Source: Serratia ficaria
Lineage (GTDB): Bacteria; Pseudomonadota; Gammaproteobacteria; Enterobacterales; Enterobacteriaceae
Assembly (NCBI RefSeq): GCF_900187015.1
Contig: NZ_LT906479.1
Location: forward strand, 434,001 to 498,000
Direction of reading: 5' to 3'
Length of the DNA: 64,000 nucleotides
Part shown: one piece after another, positions 18,466-25,654 of the stretch
Layout: each line of letters starts with the position of its first letter
Position numbering within the stretch: position 1 is the first letter of the stretch
Translations under genes and position numbers: made by a program
Notes under the pieces: model-generated
The model's database searches: none
What the model saw: the letters and a program-made list of their open reading frames with translations, nothing else
What the model was told of the DNA's origin: nothing

Positions 18466-18617
18466 CTCAACCGCGCCAGTCCTGGTACGGTTTCTTTCAC
18501 CAATAACGTATATATTACGTCTTTCAGCTATGGAACTCGCCAAGGTGGGTTTTAAGCTTCAACGTTTTGATTCTTTTATCTTTTACGACTTGTTGCTGAC
18601 TATGTGACTTTTGAACG

Positions 18618-18993
18618 CACGTATAAGGCCATTTGGTACATTTGGCCGCTTACGTGAGTCTCATTAGGAGCAGAGGAGCGCGCGTCACTTGTGAAGTGGC
18701 GAAGACACTACCAAGTGACGCGCGTAGCGCATAACGTCTCAACCCACGCATGACGTGGCTTTCAACGTTTTAATACCATCTGACCAACACGTAGTTGTGT
18801 CAGTACGGTTTTAAACACGCATTCACTTAAACGTAATGACGACGGAAAACACCGTTTTGGACGTTTCACTATCTAAAAGGAGGAAATCGACTCGGTATCG
18901 ATGGCGACACTACGAACAGTAGTGTGTGGAGGCAGACGTGACTAACGTCAGGCCGGCGAAAGCCGCGAACAGGTCAGAGACCTGGGGAGCCTC
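18618..18993 (+). ncRNA. Long structured RNA or leader upstream of the recombinase gene
   Basis: A chain of strong hairpins: CACGTA/TACGTG with inner GGCCA/TGGCC (18618-18656); a perfect 13-bp stem, CGCGCGTCACTTG (18679-18691) with its complement at 18712-18724; CCACG/CGTGG (18744-18758); ACACTAC/GTAGTGT (18907-18925). GAGGC (18929-18933) pairs with GCCTC (18989-18993) and encloses three hairpins: GACGT/ACGTC, CGGC-GAAA-GCCG with a GNRA loop, and CAGGTC/GACCTG. This gives a four-way junction. The GAAA loop favours the plus strand. It ends 156 bases before the recombinase start, so it may be a free RNA or a long 5' leader. Confidence 0.5.
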
Positions 18994-19149
18994 GAAATAA
19001 CTCAACATTTCGCCGCCCCGATGCACAGATACCAGTCGAGACGCAGGAAGCGCAAAAGTAACCGTGCCGTCGGGGTTGAAATTATCGGGATACAGATCTG
19101 TCTGCTTTGTGGAAAGCAGAGGGTTGTGTATGCCGTGGGAGGAAAGTTG

Positions 19150-20037
19150 ATGTCAAAGCTCAGCAAGCAGCTGGTTACGCTCGCCCGCCAGGGCCGGGGC
19201 AGTTTTAAAACCGTTGCAGACCGTTCAAGATTAGCAGAGCGTTTTTCTGAACGTCTTGCGAAACTAAATATCCAAATCAGGGATGTTAAGCATGTTAAAA
19301 CGTCCCATGTCGAAAAATATATTAATAGTCGCAAGGCTGAAAACATATCAACGCGGACACTCCAAAATGAAATGTCAGCAGTGCGTTCAATCATGTCAGC
19401 AGCAGGGCGTAATAAGCTCGCTGACCCCTCTCATGATAAGTTGAGCAATCAGGCGCTGGGTATATCAGGAGCTTGTCGTGATGGGACAAAGACACCACTC
19501 TCCGATGAAAAGTTATCAGCAATTGTTAGCCATGTTTTTAAAAAAGATGAGGGGGTAGCAATCTGTATGCAATTATCTCGTTATTTGGGGCTTAGAACGG
19601 AGGAGACGGTTCAGTCGGCTAAATCACTAAAAACATGGAAGCAAACTATTTTGAATGGTAACGATAGGGTAAAGGTGGTGTTCGGGACAAAAGGTGGTCG
19701 CCCTCGGGAAACTACAGTGTTTAATCGTGAGAAAGTTTTGTCTATTTTAGATAAAGCGATAAAACATTGTGATTCACATAATGGGAAACTGATTGATAAA
19801 CCTTCGTTACATACGGCGATAGAGCGGTACAGAAATATCGTGCGTGAAGCTGGTATGACCGGAAAAGATGCGCCTCATAGTTTACGTTATGCTTATGCCA
19901 AGGATGCAGTAAGTCATCACGTTAATAATGGTATGAGTCGAGAAGAGGCAAATGCATTGGTTTCTATGGATTTAGGGCATGGTGACGGGCGAGGCCGTTA
20001 TATCAAGCAGGTCTATTTTAAAAATGGCGTTGAATGA
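19150..20037 (+). CDS. Integrase domain protein (Integrase_1 type tyrosine recombinase)
   Basis: 295 residues from the ATG at 19150, which has GGAGG upstream; the frame extends to 19021 but that part lacks protein character. The N-terminal SAM-like DNA-binding domain runs to about residue 105. The catalytic domain shows Arg in SRYLGLRTEETV, Lys in FGTKGGRPRET, HSLR in the HxxR box, and a C-terminal GHGDGRGRYIKQVYF with the likely Tyr nucleophile. This matches the integrase domain proteins carried inside PFGI-1/SPI-7 type elements, distinct from their main integrase. It is flanked by the two structured RNA copies. Confidence 0.8.
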   Translation: MSKLSKQLVTLARQGRGSFKTVADRSRLAERFSERLAKLNIQIRDVKHVKTSHVEKYINSRKAENISTRTLQNEMSAVRSIMSAAGRNKLADPSHDKLSNQALGISGACRDGTKTPLSDEKLSAIVSHVFKKDEGVAICMQLSRYLGLRTEETVQSAKSLKTWKQTILNGNDRVKVVFGTKGGRPRETTVFNREKVLSILDKAIKHCDSHNGKLIDKPSLHTAIERYRNIVREAGMTGKDAPHSLRYAYAKDAVSHHVNNGMSREEANALVSMDLGHGDGRGRYIKQVYFKNGVE

Positions 20038-20158
20038 GTGGTGCAAAATGGTCGCAGCACTCACAGGGCTGCGACCTCTAAAATTGTAAGGCGATTTTAC
20101 TTGTGCAACTCTCTATATAGTCTGTTCAATTAAAAATAATGCAATTTTTTTATGTCTA

Positions 20159-20314
20159 TTACACTGCTGAAGTTAGTTGATCATGATGTACATATTGGTA
20201 TGTATATTCTGGCGGTTGTGGGAGTAATTCCGGGCTTCTCCCTTTGAAAAGATAAATGAATCCGATTACTTTATATCCATCGATAGCCCAAACTGCAACT
20301 GGATAAATAGTCAT
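20159..20314 (-). CDS. Possible small or frame-shifted protein of 51 residues
   Basis: The minus-strand frame from ATG 20314 gives a peptide with strong protein character: it contains YPVAVWAIDGYKVIGFIYLF and ends with a Tyr- and His-rich tail. The same frame is open some 12 codons further upstream, to an in-frame stop, and another frame further upstream is also open, so it may be the C-terminal part of a frame-shifted gene. I do not recognise it. No good ribosome binding site is seen. Confidence 0.35.
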   Translation of the reverse strand: MTIYPVAVWAIDGYKVIGFIYLFKGRSPELLPQPPEYTYQYVHHDQLTSAV

Positions 20315-20519
20315 TCCACCTTTACGGTTTTCTACCCGAATGCACCAGTTTTATACAGGGGTATGGAGGGAAGCCTTTTTTCTTTGGATGAATCATTACT
20401 GCTATTGGCTTCTTGGTCATAATTGCTGAAGATTGAAATAACTGTACAATCCTCGCATGATTTTAGTTCCCCTGTGGTTGACATAACTCTCTTTTGATTC
20501 GAAAATGAACAGGCTTACT

Positions 20520-20722
20520 TGTTGTCTTCGGACAACCAGCTAATGCTTCAGCACTCTGTGAGAAGCGCCTTCGGGTGAGTGCCAACCAAAGTTTCAGCGG
20601 TCTGTGAGAAACGCCTTCGGGTGACTGCCAATAGCCTCGTAGCCTGAAAGAGGAAGCCCATGTGGCGGTAACTCCGTTTAGCCTTTGAGAACGGGGATCA
20701 CTTAGCGGTGATGAAGGTTCCT
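20520..20722 (+). ncRNA. Structured RNA element, copy B
   Basis: Second copy of the element at 18.26 kb. TTGTC-TTCG-GACAA opens it (about 20,521-20,534). GCACTC (20550-20555) pairs with GAGTGC (20576-20581). GCGGTC (20596-20601) pairs with GACTGC (20622-20627), where copy A has TGTGAC/GTCACA: different bases, same pairing. CCGTT/AACGG and ATCAC/GTGAT hairpins follow. It lies between the recombinase and the antirestriction module. The loop block TGTGAGAAACGCCTTCGGG is identical in the second hairpins of A and B. Confidence 0.6.
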
Positions 20723-20856
20723 TCAGTATTTCACTTCCGGGCACCGTGTCCAATCGATGCAATTATCTTGACGGTAATCATATCCCGTCAGGGCAGGTGT
20801 TATACATTTTCTACATACAGTAACCATCGTCTGATTGCGCTTTTAGCAATCGACTC

Positions 20857-20915
20857 CCCCAGGGAAATACCTTTCCCCTGGGGACGGTGTTTCCCTTTTT
20901 TACAGGAGAAACACC
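20857..20915 (+). promoter_or_regulatory. Leader RNA 1: GC hairpin plus start-region hairpin
   Basis: CCCCAGGGAAA pairs with TTTCCCCTGGGG (20857-20883). Then GGTGTTTC (20886-20893) pairs with GAAACACC (20908-20915), which lies directly before the ATG and overlaps the Shine-Dalgarno GGAG. Translation would be blocked while this second hairpin forms. Confidence 0.7.
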
Positions 20916-21296
20916 ATGTCTGTACTTTCACTGTGGCCTTCTCAGCCTGAACTCTCCTTCATTGACCGCCTGTGTGCATGTTGGCGCCGAATATACCCGG
21001 GCCATCCGGGCGCAGAAGACGTCATTGATACCGAGTGGTTTACCAACGAAACCCGCAACGTCAGTTGTAAGGCTATCATTTTTCCTCGGGAATCCGGCGG
21101 CTGGTGCGCCACCTTTATGTCGCGTACCGGATATTCTAAAAGGGATTTTTCCTACTCTTTGAATTCGTTTACGCAAATCTTCTCATCCCGGATAGAAGCG
21201 GTTCGTGCAGCGGAACAACTGGCGAAACAGTTTGTTCATCTGCGTCATCGCTACCATCACGGTGCACAGCAGCTGGCCTGCAAACCGGCCGCTTAA
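20916..21296 (+). CDS. Hypothetical protein of the mobile element
   Basis: 126 residues, not recognised. It contains an FPRESGGWCATFMSRTGYSK segment that suggests an antiparallel beta sheet, then a helical stretch (EAVRAAEQLAKQFVHLRHRY). There is no signal peptide or membrane segment. First gene of the leader-controlled module, which also has antirestriction-type proteins, so a small DNA- or host-defence-interacting protein is possible (inference from context only). Confidence 0.6.
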   Translation: MSVLSLWPSQPELSFIDRLCACWRRIYPGHPGAEDVIDTEWFTNETRNVSCKAIIFPRESGGWCATFMSRTGYSKRDFSYSLNSFTQIFSSRIEAVRAAEQLAKQFVHLRHRYHHGAQQLACKPAA

Positions 21297-21313
21297 GTCG
21301 CATGCAGTCACAT

Positions 21314-21380
21314 ACCCTGACGGGGATTTACACCCGTTTGGGGATAAATCCCGCTTTGCTTTTTTGTGGAGGATTTATCG
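21314..21380 (+). promoter_or_regulatory. Leader RNA 2
   Basis: GACGGG (21319-21324) pairs with CCCGTT (21333-21338). GATAAATCC (21343-21351) pairs perfectly with GGATTTATC (21371-21379), one base before the ATG, masking the GGAGG ribosome binding site. Confidence 0.7.
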
Positions 21381-21755
21381 ATGCATACCCAGTTACCCAA
21401 CGTACTTAACGTGAAAACCGCGCTTGATGCGTTTCATTTCCTTTGCCTGGTTGAAGGTAAGCTCATGAGTATTCGGGCTTGCCAGCGTCTGGGGTTGGGT
21501 CTTGAACGTGAAGACCCCACTGAGCTGAATGATGTCGAAAATGCCGTTATCAATGCAGGAGAGGCCTATGGTGGTTTCCTGCTGGTCATGCAGTACGGCT
21601 ATTTACCGACACTTTCCGCTAACGGGCAAGCGCTACTGACTCGCCTGGATACGCTGAGCAAAGATATTCACGCGTCTTACTGGGCGCAGGCCGTGGAGCA
21701 AGGCAAGCGCGATGTTGAAGCCGACATCGCTATTGGTGAGCTCGAGGTTTGGTGA
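21381..21755 (+). CDS. Hypothetical protein of the mobile element
   Basis: 124 residues from the ATG at 21381, directly after leader 2; the frame extends upstream but the leader structure decides the start. The sequence is mostly helical and acidic, with no membrane segment, signal or catalytic motif that I can identify. It is in the same direction as its neighbours, each with a private leader. Not recognised. Confidence 0.6.
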   Translation: MHTQLPNVLNVKTALDAFHFLCLVEGKLMSIRACQRLGLGLEREDPTELNDVENAVINAGEAYGGFLLVMQYGYLPTLSANGQALLTRLDTLSKDIHASYWAQAVEQGKRDVEADIAIGELEVW

Positions 21756-21790
21756 TCGGCATGACAGCCTGACAACTTGCAGACACACAC

Positions 21791-21854
21791 CCTGACGGGG
21801 ATTTATTCCCGTCCGGGGGATAGATCCCCCTTCATTATTTCTGGAGGATTTATC
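21791..21854 (+). promoter_or_regulatory. Leader RNA 3
   Basis: GACGGG (21794-21799) pairs with CCCGTC (21808-21813). GATAGATCC (21819-21827) pairs with GGATTTATC (21846-21854) using one G-U pair, and the 3' arm touches the GTG start. Compared with leader 2, both hairpins are kept although bases differ. Confidence 0.7.
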
Positions 21855-22400
21855 GTGATAACGACTGTGTATTTTGACAAGCCGCCGTCAGAGGACGCGT
21901 GGATTGATTTAACGCTTGCGGTGACCGAGGTGTACTGGCTTTTGCCGGCGACGACCTGGCCTGTAGATATTAACCAGGCCAGTGATCTGTTCAGCGGTGC
22001 GGTACTCGATGTGGCCGGTCTGCAGTTTTCTCAGCAGCCGGGACACATGCAATCTGTACAGCAGACTCTCTGGATCGACAGTCGACAGGATTTCTTCGGC
22101 CGGCTGATGTTGCTCCTGATACATAACCTGTGCCCCGGCTGCTTCCGAATAGAGCGGGATACACAAACTGCGGGATGTGGTTGGGAACAGCCGCTTATCT
22201 GGTTGCGTCATCATCTGCAGCGTCCTGAGCTCAAGGCTCCAGATGCGGTGAATGAACGGATACTCACGGACGATTCAGTCCGCAGACACCTGGTGCAATT
22301 CAGGGACAGTATCAATAACGACGAGCTCTCCTATCACTGGAGCGTGATCACCCTGATGGATAACGTCTGGCTAAACCCGGGTTTGAGCAGGAGCAAGTGA
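21855..22400 (+). CDS. Hypothetical protein of the mobile element, GTG start
   Basis: 181 residues from a GTG at 21855, placed by the leader hairpin and the GGAGG ribosome binding site just before it. The first third has beta character, the middle contains WIDSRQDFFGRLMLLLIHNL, and the C-terminal half has two Trp-rich segments. There is no signal peptide. Not recognised. Confidence 0.6.
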   Translation: MITTVYFDKPPSEDAWIDLTLAVTEVYWLLPATTWPVDINQASDLFSGAVLDVAGLQFSQQPGHMQSVQQTLWIDSRQDFFGRLMLLLIHNLCPGCFRIERDTQTAGCGWEQPLIWLRHHLQRPELKAPDAVNERILTDDSVRRHLVQFRDSINNDELSYHWSVITLMDNVWLNPGLSRSK

Positions 22401-22472
22401 ACGTGATCTCAACCTTGTAGTCCGCACTGTCAGTCTTGTTGAGTACGACAGGACTTCAACGCGTTAACTCAT

Positions 22473-22532
22473 TTTCCCTGGAGGGGCTTTCCCTCTCGGG
22501 GAAGTCCGTCTCCAACACACAGGAGACTTACC
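22473..22532 (+). promoter_or_regulatory. Leader RNA 4
   Basis: TTCCC with GAGGGG pairs with CCCTC and GGGGAA (22474-22503). GTCTCC (22508-22513) pairs with GGAGAC (22522-22527), which contains the Shine-Dalgarno sequence of the DUF3085 gene five bases before the ATG. An alternative AAGTC/GACTT pairing also masks it. Confidence 0.65.
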
Positions 22533-23135
22533 ATGTTGCATTTTAACCCTGCAGAATTGCGCACTGTCATTGCTGAAGTTCGCGCCAATCAGTGTGCGCT
22601 GATGCTGGCCAAAGACGAAGGCGTCTATCTGATGCCGACCGTGGGCGAGCGAAATGCTACCGGACGTATTAAACACCTGGCGTATGCCGACGGTTGCCAT
22701 CCCGAAAAGGATGAAGCCTGGTATGAGACGTCCCGGCAGCTTGTCGGCGGAGATGACTTTGGCGAGGAGCTGGTGCTGACCGACAGTTGCATCGAACGAA
22801 TACTGTCGCAAGGCCATGAGCTCTGGATACACCTGTTACCCGAAACGGTCTATATGCACGTCGCCGTGGTCAACTGGGTGTGTGTCGCCGACTTTCGCCG
22901 TATGACCGCCCGTATGCTGCAGCTGGCCGAGGTCCATTACTCGGTCTGTGTCAGCCAGGAAGAGTTTAAACACTGGCGTGAGCGGGCTATCAACCTGTTG
23001 TCCACGGCCTGCCATACCGATTGCAAGCGGGCAAAGCCCGCCGATCGGGACGACTATCAGGCCTTGTTCGAACGGCTGAAACAGCGTGTTGACACGGTAA
23101 ACCCGAAAGGGGCACTGCGTTACCCTGCGTTCTAA
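22533..23135 (+). CDS. DUF3085-like protein
   Basis: 200 residues. The N-terminal half (LRTVIAEVRANQCALMLAKD, EGVYLMPTVGER, HLAYADGCHP, LVGGDDFGEEL) matches DUF3085 proteins of conjugative elements and large plasmids, as I remember them. Function is unknown. Its regular presence beside ardC-like and DUF1281 genes suggests a role in establishment of the element in a new host. Confidence 0.7.
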   Translation: MLHFNPAELRTVIAEVRANQCALMLAKDEGVYLMPTVGERNATGRIKHLAYADGCHPEKDEAWYETSRQLVGGDDFGEELVLTDSCIERILSQGHELWIHLLPETVYMHVAVVNWVCVADFRRMTARMLQLAEVHYSVCVSQEEFKHWRERAINLLSTACHTDCKRAKPADRDDYQALFERLKQRVDTVNPKGALRYPAF

Positions 23136-23146
23136 CCACTTTCTGT

Positions 23147-23207
23147 CCCCTGGGGCGTATTCTTCGCCGCCAGGGGAGGAATGCGCTTTTTTTACGAGGA
23201 GCATTCC
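23147..23207 (+). promoter_or_regulatory. Leader RNA 5
   Basis: CCCCTGG and GGCG pair with CGCC and CCAGGGG (23147-23176). GGAATGC (23178-23184) pairs perfectly with GCATTCC (23201-23207), which directly precedes the ATG and adjoins the GAGGAG ribosome binding site. Confidence 0.7.
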
Positions 23208-24218
23208 ATGAAGAAATCATCATCATCACGTCGGCCGGCAAAAGCCCGTCGCGAACGTCCTGACCTGTACCAACAGGTCACGGACAAAATCATTGCCGCT
23301 ATCGAGACGGGAACGTTGCCCTGGCGTAAGCCCTGGCGGACCGATAAGGCCCGCAGTGCGTCGACCAGCATCATGCCGCAGAACGGCACAACCGGTTATC
23401 ACTACAGCGGTGTGAATGTGCTGCTGTTGTGGATGGCCGCGGACGAAAGGGGGTTTCACTCCAATCGCTGGCTGACCTACAAGCAGGCGGAAGCCGTCGG
23501 TGGGCATGTGCGCGCTGGCGAAACAGCCACCCTGGCCGTGGTATTCAAACCCTGGGACAAGCAGGTGGAGGATGCTGATGGCCGGCAGCTGTTTGACGAG
23601 GAGGGGAACCCGCTGAAAACGCGAATACCCATGCTGAAGCCGCTGTACCTGTTTAACGTTGCCCAATGCGACAACCTCCCGGAAATCGTTGTCGGCGTTA
23701 CGCCGGCAGAAGTGCCGGAAGAGGATGGGGCGTTGGTTGATACGAAAACGCAGGCTCAGGTCAGCACCCTCGTTGATGCCAGTGGCGTTCGGCTCGAACA
23801 GGTGTACCAGGACCGGGCATTTTACTCCCCGATCCGCGACCAGATTGTCCTGCCGCAGGTTCAACAATTTAGGACCGAGGCGGATTACTGGTCGACGTTA
23901 TTGCATGAACTGGTGCACAGCACCGGTCATGCAACACGGCTCAACCGGGAGGGGATCACGTCTTCCTCCCGGGCGTTCGGAGATCCGGTGTATGCGTTCG
24001 AGGAACTGGTGGCGGAACTGGGCAGTGCTTTTATGTGCGCGCAGCTTGGCATCTTTGGCGACATCCAGCACGACAGCTACCTCGAGCACTGGCTCAAGGT
24101 ATTACGTGAAGATAAGCGCGCGCTGTTTCGTGCGGCCAAACAGGCCCGTGAGGCATCAGAGTTTTTGCTGAAGCCCCTGGCGAAACCGGCGACAACCGAT
24201 CCTGCCGTTGCGGCATGA
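23208..24218 (+). CDS. ArdC-like antirestriction protein with zincin domain
   Basis: 336 residues from the ATG at 23208. The N-terminal domain (PDLYQQVTDKIIAAIETGTL, PWRKPWR) is the ArdC/TraC single-strand DNA-binding region. The C-terminal part has a zinc metallopeptidase motif HELVHSTGHATR with a downstream Glu-rich helix (AFEELVAELGSAFMC). ArdC-type proteins protect incoming single-stranded DNA and inhibit restriction during conjugation. Length and layout are normal, so the gene is likely intact. It is followed closely by a small gene without its own leader. Confidence 0.85.
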   Translation: MKKSSSSRRPAKARRERPDLYQQVTDKIIAAIETGTLPWRKPWRTDKARSASTSIMPQNGTTGYHYSGVNVLLLWMAADERGFHSNRWLTYKQAEAVGGHVRAGETATLAVVFKPWDKQVEDADGRQLFDEEGNPLKTRIPMLKPLYLFNVAQCDNLPEIVVGVTPAEVPEEDGALVDTKTQAQVSTLVDASGVRLEQVYQDRAFYSPIRDQIVLPQVQQFRTEADYWSTLLHELVHSTGHATRLNREGITSSSRAFGDPVYAFEELVAELGSAFMCAQLGIFGDIQHDSYLEHWLKVLREDKRALFRAAKQAREASEFLLKPLAKPATTDPAVAA

Positions 24219-24229
24219 GGAGTCTGGTG

Positions 24230-24505
24230 ATGACGATTGAACAACGTTACTGGCAGACCATTGCCGGCAGGTTACTGGCCAAATACTTTGGCCTGGCGTT
24301 AAACGATACCGATCTGTGTGAGGCGGAGTGCGTGATGGCTTTGCAGGAAGCGGGAGTGCGGCCGTTTGAGGCGATCAACAACCTGGTGGATAAATACCAC
24401 CTGGTACGCCTGCGCACCAATCCCTTTACCCCATCATCACCGTATCTGCGCCAGGTGGAAGAGCTGGGCGTGATCGATGAAATAGAGCAGGAGATAGGCC
24501 ACTAA
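24230..24505 (+). CDS. Small hypothetical protein coupled to ardC-like gene
   Basis: 91 residues from the ATG at 24230, with GAGGAG seven bases upstream; an in-frame ATG at 24215 overlaps the ardC-like stop. Largely helical (IAGRLLAKYFGLALNDTDL, then EAGVRPFEAINNLVDKYHLV). It is the only gene of the module without a private leader, so it is probably co-translated with the antirestriction protein. Not recognised. Confidence 0.65.
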   Translation: MTIEQRYWQTIAGRLLAKYFGLALNDTDLCEAECVMALQEAGVRPFEAINNLVDKYHLVRLRTNPFTPSSPYLRQVEELGVIDEIEQEIGH

Positions 24506-24551
24506 GGGCAGGGCTGAATCATCGTCCTGACCATCATGATTTAACACCTAA

Positions 24552-24617
24552 CCCATCGGGGGAGACTTTCCCCCGATGGGGAAAGCTCCCTCTTTTTTTA
24601 TGAAGAGGAGAACGACC
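24552..24617 (+). promoter_or_regulatory. Leader RNA 6
   Basis: A perfect 12-bp stem, CCCATCGGGGGA (24552-24563) with TCCCCCGATGGG (24569-24580). CTCCCTCT (24586-24593) then pairs with AGAGGAG (24604-24610), the ribosome binding site itself, with one bulged base; ATG follows seven bases later. Confidence 0.7.
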
Positions 24618-25541
24618 ATGTCCAACTGGTGCAAAAACCGTTTAGTGATCACTGGCCAATCCGTGTTTGTGGATGAACTGCAGCAATGGGTCAATGGCCA
24701 TGTTGTGCCTGACTACCGTCATGCCATTCAACAGAGTTGCCGGCTATTTCTGGCCGGCTGCGCCGGCATACTGAAGCCGGCCACAACAAAACCTGGGGTT
24801 TATGTGCCCTATCCGGATCTGTTATCACATCCGGGGATCGCATCACCTCAGAATCTGGCCTTTGAACACTGGTTCGGGTTGCTGAAGGCAGATATCCCGT
24901 TAACGGCCGAAAATATTCGTTTGATTGAGCGTCTTTATCGCCAGTCGGGAATTGACGCCGTGAAATGGGAAAACATTCCTAACGTCGCGAAGGCGCGTAT
25001 GGCGGATGTACTGTCTCGCCAGTATGCGGACTGGTTCGGCCTGGTGGGGGTGAGTCCTGACATTGATGCCGGCATATGCTGGGAACGTTTGGGCGTGATG
25101 CCAGAGTATACCGTGCCCTGTGACATGCTGATGCTGATACCTACACGCCTGGCATCCGAACTGAATGGTTCAGGGGCCCTGTTACGTGAGGTGCCGGCCA
25201 CGGCCGATCTATATGGTCGTCAGTACGGCGTTGAATGGCCATCAGGCCATAATGTCGGTTGCATACGGGACGGCATCAACACGTTGACGGTTCACTTTGA
25301 CTCTCCCTGGTACCCGCCTGCTGGCGAAGTTATCGGGACAGTATCTGAGTTGTTCAGTTGCCAGGTAGAGCATACCTGGTATATGCCCGACGCAGAGCGC
25401 AGTGGCTATGATCGTTACGACCGCGGCGAGCATGTCGACGGCGGACGAATAGCGGCAGAAACAGAGGTCGGTGAAGTGATCCACCTGACCTACGCTGACA
25501 AGGGTTCTGTGCCGTTGTCACTGAATTCAGCTGCTGGCTAA
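24618..25541 (+). CDS. DUF1281 / YubB ferredoxin-like domain protein
   Basis: 307 residues from the ATG at 24618 set by leader 6. MSNWCKNRLVITG is the typical start of the DUF1281 (Api92-like, YubB) family found on conjugative plasmids and islands. The C-terminal part carries the ferredoxin-like fold segment DSPWYPPAGEVI, with no Cys pattern for a cluster, so it is a fold name only. Function unknown. A strong terminator follows. Confidence 0.75.
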   Translation: MSNWCKNRLVITGQSVFVDELQQWVNGHVVPDYRHAIQQSCRLFLAGCAGILKPATTKPGVYVPYPDLLSHPGIASPQNLAFEHWFGLLKADIPLTAENIRLIERLYRQSGIDAVKWENIPNVAKARMADVLSRQYADWFGLVGVSPDIDAGICWERLGVMPEYTVPCDMLMLIPTRLASELNGSGALLREVPATADLYGRQYGVEWPSGHNVGCIRDGINTLTVHFDSPWYPPAGEVIGTVSELFSCQVEHTWYMPDAERSGYDRYDRGEHVDGGRIAAETEVGEVIHLTYADKGSVPLSLNSAAG

Positions 25542-25573
25542 TCATCGAGTTTTGTTAACGCATTAACCTATGG

Positions 25574-25600
25574 CCACCGATGTTCGGTGGTCTTTTTTTT
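25574..25600 (+). terminator. Intrinsic terminator after the DUF1281 gene
   Basis: CCACCGA (25574-25580) pairs with TCGGTGG (25584-25590), followed by TC and eight T. The next gene therefore needs its own promoter or readthrough, and its leader starts at once after the T run. Confidence 0.85.
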
Positions 25601-25654
25601 CCCGTGGGGGAGTTCTCCCACTACGGGTGAGCTCCCTTGTTAAAGGAGTTCACC
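25601..25654 (+). promoter_or_regulatory. Leader RNA 7
   Basis: CCCGT (25601-25605) pairs with ACGGG (25623-25627), with inner GGGA/TCCC. GGTGAGCTCC (25626-25635) alternatively pairs with GGAGTTCACC (25645-25654), ten pairs with one G-U, covering the ribosome binding site and ending at the ATG. The two hairpins share two bases, so they may compete. Confidence 0.72.

Noticed and set aside
18244..18543. Minus-strand open frame of 99 codons across RNA copy A, and its counterpart at 20,463-20,762
   Set aside because: The two predicted proteins are partly similar, but an identical 20-base block is read in different frames in the two copies, while stems show compensatory changes. This fits structured RNA better than coding.
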